A stretch of 64,000 nt of DNA from Flavitalea plasmicola (GTDB taxonomy: Bacteria; Bacteroidota; Bacteroidia; Chitinophagales; Chitinophagaceae): positions 930,001 through 994,000 of the forward strand of contig NZ_JAUOTO010000002.1 of NCBI RefSeq assembly GCF_030546645.1, in the 5' to 3' direction. The notes beneath the pieces are model-generated. The model searched no databases and was not told the origin of the DNA. It was given only the letters and a program-made list of their open reading frames with translations. A program made the position numbers and the translations under genes. Shown piece by piece: positions 53,361 to 62,500 of this stretch. How positions within the stretch are numbered: the stretch's first letter is position 1; every line of letters begins with the position of its first letter.

Positions 53361-56327
53361 CTACTCTTCCCTTAGTATCCGCACCGGCCCCAACAACCCC
53401 GATGGCAGCAACGGCGAGTCCTTTGTATAATGTTTGTAGGTGGTAAAGGTGAATCTGCCGCTGGTCCGTGGCTGCCCCTTCAATAGCCACTCCGGCCACT
53501 TGTCATCTTTGATGCCGTCATCAGGCAACCGCTCATCCCCGATGAGCCTGTTGGGCCAGCGGTTAGCGATGGTAATATCCAGCTGATTCCCGCGCGTGCG
53601 GGCGACATCCGTAATATCCACTCTCCACGGAGCCGTCCACACCACGCCCAGGTCTTTTCCATTGAGCTTAATTCGTGCCATATCTTTTACCTTTCCGAGA
53701 TCCAGGTAGATTCGTCCATTTTGATGGAGGGGCAGGTTGAATGTTTTCCTGTAATGCGCTTCTCCGGAATAATAGCGGATGCCATCCACTTTGCTGGCTG
53801 TCCAGTCATACAACGAGTCGAATTTCACCTGGGCCGGCCCTCCCCAGGCCGTATCGAAGGCTACCGACCACGGGCCCCGCAGCGTCATCAACGCATGGTT
53901 CACCGGAAAATTCTTCCCCTTCCCCGAGGCAGCCCCTTTCCTGAATATCACAAAAAAGCTCTCGTACGACTGAAAACGCATGGGTATCACCGCATGTCCA
54001 TTCTTCACCGTATATTCCCCCAGCGGCCTTGTCGTCCCTGTCACCGCATCCCATAGTTCCGGCGTGCCGGCATCCACCCGGAAAGAGACATCCGTGCTAA
54101 AAGCGCTGTCCGCCTTATTGGAAACAAAATACATGTCCCAGTCCTTTCCCGTCCTGTGGGTATAACGCAACGGACCCACAGACGCAAAATCCTCTGCAAC
54201 CCCCATATCATGCAAGATCTTCGCGGTGGTTTCATACGCCGGGTACAAGCTGCCGTCCGTCGCGCCTGGTACAATTTTTCCTTTCCAATCCGCTGCCAGC
54301 TCCGCCACCCGCTGATCACAGCGGGGAAAGTCCGACAAGCCGGGACTATGCACCGGCGGCGCGCCGATGACCGTTGCTCCGGCCTTGATCAGGGCAACGA
54401 TCTTTTCCAGCAATGCGGGCGTCATCGTAGCCGACGCAGGTAATACCAGCACCCGATAAACAGCACCGCCGGGAAACACAATATTCCCATCCCTCACCGA
54501 AGCGCTGTACAGCTGGCCGGGTGCGCATCCGTCGAAATTGAATCCTTTCCTGTCCGGCAGAACGGCATCGCCGTCCATGGCAGAAGCAGGCGCCCGGAAA
54601 ACATGCGGGGCCCCTTCAGGGGTTAAGTATAATATATCCGCCACTGTCCGCCCCTGCTGTAAGAGATACTGGCATCTCGTAATATACCGGTGATATCCAT
54701 CCGCCATCGACCACCAGCTCTGCGCCCTGTTCCAATGTACGCCATATGGCCCCATCGTCACGCCGGGGCGGAACTTATCATCCAAAGATTGATGTTGAAA
54801 TGTATGGAACACCAGCCGGTTGATCCCCGTGGCAAAGGCCCAGTCCCCCTGGTTCTTCATCGAACCCGGGAATTGCTTCCAGCCTTCACGGTCATCGGCG
54901 GTAAATGCCTCTGCCGGCACAAGGGATATACCGTTGACATGGGCGATGGAGGTCGCCTCGATGCAGCTGAAAGACGAGTTGAAACCATAGCCTTTACTCC
55001 AGAACTCACACATAGGTATATCCGCTATGGCGCCCAGCTCCAGGTCCGCAGCCGGGTTCATATCATATGGCTCTATCGACAGCAACAGTCCATGGCGATG
55101 GCTGTATTGCTTCACCTGCCCGGCATGGTAAGCCAGCACCAGCTCCTGGCAGGTCTGCCGGAGGTCCCAAAGGAATCGCTCGCTGATGGCAAGGCTTCCG
55201 ACTATATTGCCCGCATACACGGGATAAAAAGGCAAGGGATCATAGCCTCTTCGTTTCCTGAACTCTTCCCGGAAATGTTGTGTCCAGTTCTGGGCGCCCA
55301 TCTCCCAGCTGTCGATATGCAGTCGCTTAAAACCTCCGGCGAGACTGGTATCCGGCTCACCCGTCCTTTCCAGCAATGCTCCCACATATTTATCCAGGTG
55401 GGCTTTCAGCGACACGGTATCCATCTTATCCACCTCAAAACCCAGTCCTGGCACGGGCGCAGGGCGGGTTACGGCGCCATTGTTGCGGCTTCCACACCGG
55501 AGGATGGTCCAATTCCCCGGAGGCGCATCCCAGTTCAGGGCGCCGTCGGCGGACATTTTACCCGTAAGGTCGATCACCTGGTCCTTGGGAATGACGGCGC
55601 CGTCGGGCAGCTGCGGATAGTCTGCCGCCGGCGTAAAAAAAGCTCTTACACCCGCCGCAGAGGTATAAGGCGGCCGGTAATACAGCGCCTTCTCATCGAT
55701 GTCTTTTATTTTATTGCCGGTGTCTTTTGTGGGAAATGCCAGCACCGCCACATCCTCATAAAAACCTTCCCATTCCTTCCTAAGTGCAGGCGTGAGGGTA
55801 CCATATCCGAAATAAGGTTTCTTCGGCGCAGGCACAGGCAGTATTATTTTATCCCTGGCTCGAGGCTCGTCGCCCGCAGCCCGCAGCCTGGTAACGCTGA
55901 AAACAAGATGCTGCATGGATTGCGCGGGCTTTACCCAGGGACCTCCGCTGCCGGCCCATCCGGGCCCTGTACCCAAAGTGATCTCTATGCCCAGCCGCTC
56001 GCCCTCCCGGACAGCATGCCTGAACATCTCCTTCCATTCATCACTAAGAAGATCCACCGGTCCGCGGGGGACGCCCACATTGACTTCCAGGAACACCACA
56101 TTGCCGATGCCGGCCCTTTTCATGGACTCCAGGTCCGCCGTCATCGCCGCCCTGGTCCGGTTGCCATCCATAAAGTACCAGTAGACACCCGGTCGTGCCG
56201 CGGCGGGAGGTTGCAAGAAATTCGATCGGATGGCTTCGATCCCCACAGGGGTGAACTTAACGGAGGATTGTGCATACAGGCTGCAGGAGCCGGCAATCAT
56301 GGCAAGCAGGAAGAGAAGAAATTTCAT
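53361..56327 (-). CDS. GH106-family alpha-L-rhamnosidase-like glycoside hydrolase
   Basis: The 988-residue product starts at the ATG at 56327 (MKFLLFLLAMIAGS), giving a signal peptide ending near LYAQ. The N-terminal part (ARPGVYWYFMDGNRTRAAMTADLESMKRAGIGNVVFLEV) and ITLGTGPGWAGSGGPWV match GH106 enzymes. The C-terminal part has galactose-binding and beta-sandwich domains (IYLDLGKVKDMARIKLNGKDLGVVWTAPWRVDIT). It should act on rhamnose-containing glycans in the periplasm. No SusC/D lies nearby. It is followed by a clear terminator. Catalytic residues were not assigned by number. Confidence 0.88.
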   Translation of the reverse strand: MKFLLFLLAMIAGSCSLYAQSSVKFTPVGIEAIRSNFLQPPAAARPGVYWYFMDGNRTRAAMTADLESMKRAGIGNVVFLEVNVGVPRGPVDLLSDEWKEMFRHAVREGERLGIEITLGTGPGWAGSGGPWVKPAQSMQHLVFSVTRLRAAGDEPRARDKIILPVPAPKKPYFGYGTLTPALRKEWEGFYEDVAVLAFPTKDTGNKIKDIDEKALYYRPPYTSAAGVRAFFTPAADYPQLPDGAVIPKDQVIDLTGKMSADGALNWDAPPGNWTILRCGSRNNGAVTRPAPVPGLGFEVDKMDTVSLKAHLDKYVGALLERTGEPDTSLAGGFKRLHIDSWEMGAQNWTQHFREEFRKRRGYDPLPFYPVYAGNIVGSLAISERFLWDLRQTCQELVLAYHAGQVKQYSHRHGLLLSIEPYDMNPAADLELGAIADIPMCEFWSKGYGFNSSFSCIEATSIAHVNGISLVPAEAFTADDREGWKQFPGSMKNQGDWAFATGINRLVFHTFQHQSLDDKFRPGVTMGPYGVHWNRAQSWWSMADGYHRYITRCQYLLQQGRTVADILYLTPEGAPHVFRAPASAMDGDAVLPDRKGFNFDGCAPGQLYSASVRDGNIVFPGGAVYRVLVLPASATMTPALLEKIVALIKAGATVIGAPPVHSPGLSDFPRCDQRVAELAADWKGKIVPGATDGSLYPAYETTAKILHDMGVAEDFASVGPLRYTHRTGKDWDMYFVSNKADSAFSTDVSFRVDAGTPELWDAVTGTTRPLGEYTVKNGHAVIPMRFQSYESFFVIFRKGAASGKGKNFPVNHALMTLRGPWSVAFDTAWGGPAQVKFDSLYDWTASKVDGIRYYSGEAHYRKTFNLPLHQNGRIYLDLGKVKDMARIKLNGKDLGVVWTAPWRVDITDVARTRGNQLDITIANRWPNRLIGDERLPDDGIKDDKWPEWLLKGQPRTSGRFTFTTYKHYTKDSPLLPSGLLGPVRILREE

Positions 56328-56384
56328 GAAGGGGAAATTACCCCTAAACATTCACTTGCGCATCCTGTAGCATCCTGCGGCGCA

Positions 56385-56819
56385 TTATTTCACATCCAGC
56401 AGCTGGACCTCGAAGATCAGCGTGCTGTTGGGGCCAATCTGTGCGCTGACCTGCCTGTCACCATAACCGAGGTGCGGGGGGATGAAAAAGCGCCATTTGC
56501 TGCCCGTAGGCATCAGCTGCAGGCCCTCAGTCCAGCCTTTGATCACGGCATTCAAGGGGAAAGTAGCCGGCTGTCCACGCTTGACAGAGCTGTCAAACAC
56601 TGTTCCGTCGATCAGGGTGCCGTGGTAATGGCAGGTGACCTTATTCGTGGCCAGCGGCTTGCCGCCCGTGCCTTCCGTAATGACCTCGTATTGCAATCCG
56701 CTGGGCAACGCTACGACCCCTGGCTTGTTCTTATTGGCCGCCAGGAATTCCTCTCCTGCTTTCAGGTTGGCGGCAGCTTTCTCATTCTTCATATTAAATA
56801 ACTTATCTGCAATACCCAT
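56385..56819 (-). CDS. FKBP-type peptidyl-prolyl cis-trans isomerase
   Basis: The 144-residue protein is one FKBP domain (about 55-143) after a short helical N-terminus. Family features are visible: VTCHYHGTLIDGTVFDSSVKRGQPATFPL, VIKGWTEGLQLMPTGSKWRFFIP and LIFEVQLLDVK. It speeds the isomerisation of X-Pro bonds during protein folding. There is no signal peptide, so it is probably cytoplasmic. It is divergent from the VOC gene across 30 bp, so their promoters must overlap. Confidence 0.95.
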   Translation of the reverse strand: MGIADKLFNMKNEKAAANLKAGEEFLAANKNKPGVVALPSGLQYEVITEGTGGKPLATNKVTCHYHGTLIDGTVFDSSVKRGQPATFPLNAVIKGWTEGLQLMPTGSKWRFFIPPHLGYGDRQVSAQIGPNSTLIFEVQLLDVK

Positions 56820-56849
56820 AGTCTGATTTTTTTATAAATTTACGACAAT

Positions 56850-57803
56850 ATGGAGAAATTGATCACCGGCGTCCATCATGTCACGGCACTGACCAGCGAT
56901 GCACAGAAAAATATCGATTTCTATGCTGGCATATTGGGCATGCGGCTGGTTAAAAAAACGGTAAATTTCGACGCAAAGGAAGTCTATCACTTTTATTATG
57001 GAGATGAGGAAGGACATCCCGGCAGCATCCTGACTTTTTTTCCTTACCAGGGACTTGTAAGAGGCCGGCATGGCAAGGGCATGCTCAACACTACTACCTT
57101 CTCCCTGCCAACCACCTCCCTGGAATACTGGACGGATCGTCTGCAAAAGTTTGGGGTTAATTACAAAGAACCCCAGGAACGCTTTGGCAGCGAAGTAGTC
57201 GTCTATTTCGAGGATTTCGATGGGCTTGGACTGGAGCTCGTTTTCACTGATAAGGATGAAAGACAAGGGTTCGTTCACGGACCTATCCCCCCACAGCATG
57301 CCATCAAAGGATTCTACAATGTCGAGATAGGAGAGGAAGGTTACGAACGTACCGCCGGACTGCTGACGCAACAGCTGGATCACGCGCTGATCACCGAGCG
57401 AGGCAACCGCTTCCGCTTTGCCGCCACGGACACCCCGGGAAACTACGTGGATATCGTTTGCATACCTGACAGACTCAGGGGATTGTCGGGCAGCGGCACC
57501 GTCCATCACCTGGCCTTTGCCACCCCCACCCGCGAGGCCCAGGACCAGGCCCGCCAACGACTGGTGGAGCGACAGTTGAACCCTACGCCCGTCCTCGATA
57601 GAAATTATTTCACCTCCATCTATTTCAGGGAGCCGGGAGGCGTCCTCTTTGAGATCGCCACCAGCGGACCCGGATTCCGGGTAGACGAACCGCAGGATCT
57701 GCTGGGACAGGCCCTGAAGCTACCCTCGCAATTCGAAAAAGATCGTGTGTCCATCGAAAAGGCCCTCCCCCCTATCACGCTCGAAATCAGCAACTATCTG
57801 TAA
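56850..57803 (+). CDS. VOC-family ring-cleaving dioxygenase (MhqO-like)
   Basis: This 317-residue protein has two VOC (glyoxalase-fold) repeats. The first starts at GVHHVTALTSDAQKNIDFYAGILGMRLVKKTVNFD, and the second ends with YFREPGGVLFEIATSGPGF. The likely metal ligands are His9 or His10 in the first repeat, His165-region residues in the middle, and the Glu in VLFEIA. Such proteins open aromatic rings (hydroquinone or catechol types) using Fe2+. It lies 9 bp upstream of the small gene, so the two form an operon. Confidence 0.88.
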   Translation: MEKLITGVHHVTALTSDAQKNIDFYAGILGMRLVKKTVNFDAKEVYHFYYGDEEGHPGSILTFFPYQGLVRGRHGKGMLNTTTFSLPTTSLEYWTDRLQKFGVNYKEPQERFGSEVVVYFEDFDGLGLELVFTDKDERQGFVHGPIPPQHAIKGFYNVEIGEEGYERTAGLLTQQLDHALITERGNRFRFAATDTPGNYVDIVCIPDRLRGLSGSGTVHHLAFATPTREAQDQARQRLVERQLNPTPVLDRNYFTSIYFREPGGVLFEIATSGPGFRVDEPQDLLGQALKLPSQFEKDRVSIEKALPPITLEISNYL

Positions 57804-57812
57804 ATTTGCATT

Positions 57813-58046
57813 ATGGAAGACCTGATCATCGCCGTCAATAATATCGAAGAGTGGCAGACCCTCAACGACACTGCCAGTCTCGGGCAGGTGTTTCGCAGGG
57901 CCCGCAGCGTGCTGGTCGGCGGAGGGAAAGTAGTGCTGGAAAGAGTACAGCCTTCAGGCGAACATTACAAATTCGAAGAATTCACCAACCTGGATGACCT
58001 GGAAGCGTACAAAAAGAATGTTTTTAAATACCTGAAGGACGAATAA
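57813..58046 (+). CDS. small protein of unknown function downstream of the VOC dioxygenase
   Basis: This 77-residue protein is charged and lacks a signal peptide. It starts MEDLIIAVNNIEEWQTLN and ends with a Lys/Asp/Glu-rich helix (FTNLDDLEAYKKNVFKYLKDE). No family was recognised. It starts 9 bp after the dioxygenase gene and its end is 8 bp from the SDR stop on the other strand. The position suggests a partner of the dioxygenase, but nothing in its sequence shows a function. Confidence 0.75.
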   Translation: MEDLIIAVNNIEEWQTLNDTASLGQVFRRARSVLVGGGKVVLERVQPSGEHYKFEEFTNLDDLEAYKKNVFKYLKDE

Positions 58047-58054
58047 CAGCGTCC

Positions 58055-58783
58055 CTAGGGAAGCCTGGCCACCAACTGCTCCGGTGACAGCCGGAGGATC
58101 CAATAGATCATCTTCCACTTGAGGCCAGGTACGATCGTAAAGCGCCCTCCTGCCTCAACCACCGCCCGGGCAATATAGGAAGGCTCCAGCATCAGCGACT
58201 CCGGCAGACCCAGCCCCGCCGTCATTTTGCTCCGGATATAACCCGCCACGATCACGTTCACCTTCACGCCCCGCTGAAAAAGGAACTGACGCAGACCCGC
58301 CAGGTACTGTGTAAAAGCGGACTTTGTGCTACCGTATATGAAATTACTTTTTCTCCCCCGTACCCCCGATAGCGAGGAGAGACCGATGATCCTTTCCAAC
58401 CGCGGGTTGTTCTCATCCGTCACGATGATATTCAGGATAGAGACGGCCCCCGCATAATGTACGTTCATCATCTGGTAGGCGCCCGCCCAGTCACGCATCG
58501 CCTTCACATTCTCCCTGAGAAATCCTGCGGCGTAGACGACGATGTGCGGCTTCTCCGGCAGGCTGTCATAAAACCGGCGATGATCGTCAAAAGCCACCGC
58601 ATCGAAATAAAGGATGGTTACTTTTTCAGGTTCGGATACGCTACGGCTGACAAAACTTCGCAGCTCCTCCGTATTCCTGGATGCGGCGACGACACGCATG
58701 CCCTTATCAACATATTGCTGGATGGCCGCCTTCGCGACATCCGAATTGGCCCCCAGCATCAATACTACCTTTTCTGAGCGCAT
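58055..58783 (-). CDS. short-chain dehydrogenase/reductase (DprE2-like?)
   Basis: The 242-residue product starts at the ATG at 58783 (MRSEKVVLMLGANSDVAKA). The Rossmann motif is atypical (GANSDVAKA in place of GASSGIG), and the active site has Ser137 in LSSLSG and Tyr150-x-x-x-Lys154. The overall layout, including the C-terminal IVPGLKWKMIYWILRLSPEQL, is closest by eye to DprE2-type 2-reductases of the arabinan pathway, but that is only a suggestion. It starts 1 bp after the RpiA stop, on the same strand, so the two genes are coupled. Confidence 0.85.
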   Translation of the reverse strand: MRSEKVVLMLGANSDVAKAAIQQYVDKGMRVVAASRNTEELRSFVSRSVSEPEKVTILYFDAVAFDDHRRFYDSLPEKPHIVVYAAGFLRENVKAMRDWAGAYQMMNVHYAGAVSILNIIVTDENNPRLERIIGLSSLSGVRGRKSNFIYGSTKSAFTQYLAGLRQFLFQRGVKVNVIVAGYIRSKMTAGLGLPESLMLEPSYIARAVVEAGGRFTIVPGLKWKMIYWILRLSPEQLVARLP

Positions 58784-58784
58784 A

Positions 58785-59465
58785 TCAACGTACAATTTTA
58801 ATTCCTCCCGCGCCTGCAACGATACCCAGGCGGGCAATATTGAAAAATAGGGAATGTTCCAGCACACCGGGTATCCTGATCACTTTGTCATTCACCATTG
58901 CCGGGTCCGGAAAGACTGACCACCTGCAATCCAGGAGATAGTTGCCATTCTCCGTGATGACGGCGCCATCCTTCCTGTCACTGAGCCTGATCCGGCACTC
59001 CGAGGGATGCAGCGTCTGTTGCAGGCGGTGCATGACAAAGGCCAGCGCGTCAGGGATCACTTCCACTACCAATGGGTATTTCCCATCCAGCTGTTCTGCG
59101 TACTTCGACTCATCTCCTATGAGGATGAACTCACGGGCCATGGATGCAAGTATCTTTTCCCTCGTGTGGATCCCCCCACCGCTTTTGAGCGCATTCAGCC
59201 GGCTGTCGAATTGGTCGCATCCGTCGAAATACAGATCTATCTCCTCCAGGTCCTCCATCTCTTTTACGACAAACCCCGACTGCAGCAAAAGCAACTTTGT
59301 ATTAAAAGAAGACGTCACCGCAGTGATCGATCCGGCCAGGGCCGGCTGCTCTTTGATGGCTTGCACCAGGTAGGCAATGGTGCTTCCCGCCCCGAAACCG
59401 ACTGTGCTTTTCTCCCTGATGAGTTTTACGGCCGCCAGGGCGGCCTGTTGCTTAAGGTCGTTCAT
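58785..59465 (-). CDS. rpiA: ribose-5-phosphate isomerase A, diverged
   Basis: The 226-residue product starts at the ATG at 59465 (MNDLKQQAAL); the frame extends upstream but with no better start. It keeps the RpiA pattern: VGFGAGSTIAYL for phosphate binding, then Asp81, Asp84, Lys94 and Glu103 in the expected places (DGCDQ, LKSGGG, TREKI). The usual DGADE signature is changed to DGCDQ, so the Glu next to Asp84 is lost, and several other sites differ. It should interconvert ribose-5-phosphate and ribulose-5-phosphate, or a related sugar. It lies in a tight pair with the SDR gene. Confidence 0.88.
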   Translation of the reverse strand: MNDLKQQAALAAVKLIREKSTVGFGAGSTIAYLVQAIKEQPALAGSITAVTSSFNTKLLLLQSGFVVKEMEDLEEIDLYFDGCDQFDSRLNALKSGGGIHTREKILASMAREFILIGDESKYAEQLDGKYPLVVEVIPDALAFVMHRLQQTLHPSECRIRLSDRKDGAVITENGNYLLDCRWSVFPDPAMVNDKVIRIPGVLEHSLFFNIARLGIVAGAGGIKIVR

Positions 59466-59519
59466 ATCCCGCGAAGATAAGACGGTTCGTTCTGCAGTAA
59501 AAAATTTGTAAATTTCCAT

Positions 59520-59996
59520 ATGAACAACACTATCCATAACCTTACCCGGCAGCTATCCGAGGCCATCGACGGCGAACCCTGGATAGACGAGACCTTTTCT
59601 AAAAAATTGTCCGGCCTCAGCGAAGAGCAGGCTTTCACGCGGCCCCTCCCCTCCGTTCACAGCGTGGCTGAGCTGTTGTCCCATCTGCTGGAATGGCGTA
59701 TTTCCATCCTTTCCGTCCTGAAAGGCGGACCGAGGACCATCACCATGGACAGTCCGGCCAACTGGAAGGACAATGACACGCTCCGGCAGGAAGGATGGGA
59801 TACATTAAAGGAAAAATTTTATAAAAGCCAACAGGACATCATAAGATTCCTGGACCAGCAAGAGGATGACTTCCTGGAACAGGTGGACGAGAAAGAGCGG
59901 CACAGCTACCTGTATTATTCGGAAGGCCTGATCCACCATGACATGTATCATCTCGGCCAGATCGGGCTGGTGATAAAAATGCACTCCACTGCATGA
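59520..59996 (+). CDS. DinB/YfiT-family metal-dependent protein
   Basis: This 158-residue four-helix protein has the DinB fold pattern. Candidate metal ligands are His55 in LLSHLLEW and His140/His144 in HHDMYHLGQIGLV. Members include bacillithiol transferases and enzymes of unknown substrate. It starts 55 bp from the RpiA start in the opposite direction. No signal peptide is present. Confidence 0.9.
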   Translation: MNNTIHNLTRQLSEAIDGEPWIDETFSKKLSGLSEEQAFTRPLPSVHSVAELLSHLLEWRISILSVLKGGPRTITMDSPANWKDNDTLRQEGWDTLKEKFYKSQQDIIRFLDQQEDDFLEQVDEKERHSYLYYSEGLIHHDMYHLGQIGLVIKMHSTA

Positions 59997-60027
59997 CACG
60001 ATGCCTGCTTTTCTGTAAGGCGTATGC

Positions 60028-60837
60028 TTATGGACGCCCCAACCACAGCAGCGCATCTATGATCAGCTTTTCCTCCATCTCGTTCTTCAACGTAAAAGAC
60101 AGCTCTTTATCCGTCTTGTTGTCGTAATCGATGTCGTTATGCCCCATATTGAAATAGATCATCCGATATTTCTTATTGGTCCAGGCCACCGGATAATAGC
60201 CGCTGTGCCAGATCTCATGTGGCTTCGGACCGGTGCCCAGGGGAAAGCTGGAAGAGTCGATAGATAAAAGGATGCGGATGTCCGGATTGATGCGTAAATC
60301 GTTCGACCACCGGTACCATTCGTTAGGCGCCGAAGAGAATGTCAAAGGCAAATGCCTCACCGCGGGGTGGCCCGGATCCTCCACCCTAAGCACAGCCGAA
60401 GTAGGATGCCAGGTATTGCTGACATAGCTGCCGGAGCCGAGAAATTCATTGTGATACCAGTCCCAATTCTGCGGGAAGTCTGAAGGCGTGAGTGCAAAAG
60501 CGGCAAAATGGAATCCCATCCATCCACCGCCCTGCTTCATGTACCGCTCGAACGCGGCCCTTTGCTGCGGATCGTCCGGCCGGGTATCCAGGAACACTAC
60601 CACCTGGTAACGGGCCAGGAAGCCGTCGTTCATGTTACTCCAGTCATTCGTGGAATCATAAACAAACCCATATTTCTTTGCCATCTCCGGGAACCACCGG
60701 TTCGCCTCATGTACAAAGCTGATATGCGCCTTATCCTCCCGGGCGGTATAGAATGCGATGACCTTAAAAGGCGCTTGTGCCCTAGCGATCGTAATACCAA
60801 CTAAAAAAACCGATAATATGATGGCGCGCCTATGCAT
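60028..60837 (-). CDS. ThuA domain protein
   Basis: The 269-residue product starts at the ATG at 60837 (MHRRAIILSVF), giving a signal peptide ending near ARAQ. The ThuA domain follows: KVIAFYTAREDKAHISFVHEANRWFPE, VVFLDTRPDDPQQRAAFERYMKQGGGWMGFH, WHSGYYPVAWTNKKYRMIYFNMGH. ThuA belongs to the glutamine-amidotransferase-like fold and is linked to trehalose or sugar use. The 5' end overlaps the zwf stop by 8 bp, so it is likely translated from the zwf transcript. Its substrate is unknown. Confidence 0.9.
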   Translation of the reverse strand: MHRRAIILSVFLVGITIARAQAPFKVIAFYTAREDKAHISFVHEANRWFPEMAKKYGFVYDSTNDWSNMNDGFLARYQVVVFLDTRPDDPQQRAAFERYMKQGGGWMGFHFAAFALTPSDFPQNWDWYHNEFLGSGSYVSNTWHPTSAVLRVEDPGHPAVRHLPLTFSSAPNEWYRWSNDLRINPDIRILLSIDSSSFPLGTGPKPHEIWHSGYYPVAWTNKKYRMIYFNMGHNDIDYDNKTDKELSFTLKNEMEEKLIIDALLWLGRP

Positions 60838-62341
60838 GTACGCTTCTTTCCGGCAGTCTGAACCATTCTTTGGCATAGGGCTTCAACAGGGCGTCGGCTG
60901 CCGCCGGGCCCCAGGTGCCCGATTTGTATAAATGCAGCTGCTTGGATGGATATTTCTTCCAGGCGTCCAATATCGGCATCACCACCTTCCAGGCAGCCTC
61001 TACCTGGTCGGCCCGCATGAAGAGCGTAGCATCCCCTTCCAGCACATCCAGCAACAATGCTTCATAGGCCTCCGGCAGGTTGGCCGTATAAGCATCCTGG
61101 TACATAAAATCCATCTCCACCGGGAACAGCTTCATTTCCAGGCCGGGTACCTTGCTCTCGAAAAGCAGGCTGATCTCCAGTTCCGGCTGTATGCTGATGA
61201 TAAGCCGGTTAGGCACAACGTCGTCTCTGAAGATCTTATGAGGAGAATCCTTGAATTGGATGACGATGACGGAAGATTGTTTTGGCATTGATTTACCGGT
61301 ACGCAGAAAGAAAGGCACCCCCTTCCACCTTTCGTTGTCGATGAAGAGCCTGGCCGCTGTGAACGTCTCTGTATTGCTGCCGGACGCCACCTGCTCCTCC
61401 TCCCTGTAACCCGCACGGTGAATACCATCGATATCGCCGGCTGTGTATTGTCCGCGAATGACATTCTTAAAGATCTGGTCGGAGGAATACATCTTCACGC
61501 TCTTCATAACTTTCGTTTTGGCATCCCGGATATGCTCCGCCTCATATGCCTTGGGGCATTCCATGGCAATGATGCACACCAATTGCAGCAGGTGATTCTG
61601 GATCATATCCCGCAAAGCGCCGCTGCTGTCATAATAACCCCCTCGTTTACCCACACCTACCTGCTCCGCGAGGCTGATCTGTATATGATCGATGTACTGA
61701 CGATTCCACAACGGCTCGAACACATAGTTGGCAAAGCGGAAAGCCATGATATTCTGCACCGTCTCCTTACCTAAATAATGATCTATCCGGTAAATCTGCT
61801 TTTCTGCGAATCGCTTGACCAGGAACTTATTGAGCTTTCGGGCTGTTTCCAGGTCCGTACCAAATGGCTTTTCAACGATGATCCGGTCCAGCAGCGGCTT
61901 GGCTGCCAGCTTATGTTTGCTCAGCCCATCCGCGATGATCTCTATAAAACGGGGAGCCGTGGCAAAATAAAACATCCGCGTTGCCCTGATCGAATGCAGC
62001 TTATCAAAGCTCTCCATCATCGCCTTCAGTCCCGTATAGGTCTCCTCTTTTAAAAAATCGCCCTGGATATAATATATATGCGCGGCAAAACTATCCCACC
62101 TGCTTTTATCTGCCACGCCATTACGGCTAAAGGAATTGACACCCGTCAGCAGATCGTTCTTGAATACCGCCTCATCAATGCCAATGGCATCTACGCAATA
62201 GATAGCGAATTGCGCCGGCAGGTGGCTCTCGATATACAAATTATACAATGCGGGAATAAGCTTGCGATGCGTCAGGTCACCTTTCGCGCCGAAGATCGTG
62301 ATATTGGCGCAGTTAACTTTTTTAAGGGAAGTTGCTTTCAT
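60830..62341 (-). CDS. zwf: glucose-6-phosphate 1-dehydrogenase
   Basis: This 503-residue protein has the NADP-binding motif ITIFGAKGDLTHRKLIPALYNLY. The hallmark active-site segment is YRIDHYLGKETVQNIMAFRFANYVFEPLWNR, with the catalytic His in RIDHYLGKE. The C-terminal domain is complete. It oxidises glucose-6-phosphate to 6-phosphogluconolactone at the start of the oxidative pentose phosphate pathway. A gnd gene is not adjacent. It precedes the ThuA gene on the same strand. The 369-bp gap upstream holds a structured repeat element. Confidence 0.97.
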   Translation of the reverse strand: MKATSLKKVNCANITIFGAKGDLTHRKLIPALYNLYIESHLPAQFAIYCVDAIGIDEAVFKNDLLTGVNSFSRNGVADKSRWDSFAAHIYYIQGDFLKEETYTGLKAMMESFDKLHSIRATRMFYFATAPRFIEIIADGLSKHKLAAKPLLDRIIVEKPFGTDLETARKLNKFLVKRFAEKQIYRIDHYLGKETVQNIMAFRFANYVFEPLWNRQYIDHIQISLAEQVGVGKRGGYYDSSGALRDMIQNHLLQLVCIIAMECPKAYEAEHIRDAKTKVMKSVKMYSSDQIFKNVIRGQYTAGDIDGIHRAGYREEEQVASGSNTETFTAARLFIDNERWKGVPFFLRTGKSMPKQSSVIVIQFKDSPHKIFRDDVVPNRLIISIQPELEISLLFESKVPGLEMKLFPVEMDFMYQDAYTANLPEAYEALLLDVLEGDATLFMRADQVEAAWKVVMPILDAWKKYPSKQLHLYKSGTWGPAAADALLKPYAKEWFRLPERSVHA

Positions 62342-62500
62342 TCGTCAAATATGTCTTTTCAATAATTAATAAATATACCACTAAATGGTATTGATTGGCA
62401 AAAAAAATAATGCTACCTTAGCCCTCATTTCCCTTATATCTACGCCTGTCACTGCGCTATTTTACGTGACGATTCACTCATTTTATTATTCAGACCTTAG

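Noticed and set aside
54690-56801. 703-residue open frame on the plus strand
   Set aside because: It is antisense to the GH106 and FKBP genes, with no recognisable domain or signal peptide. It is a by-product of codon bias.
58052-58061. 10-bp palindrome at the SDR 3' end
   Set aside because: It is short, overlaps the stop codon and lacks a loop or T-tract, so it is not a credible terminator.
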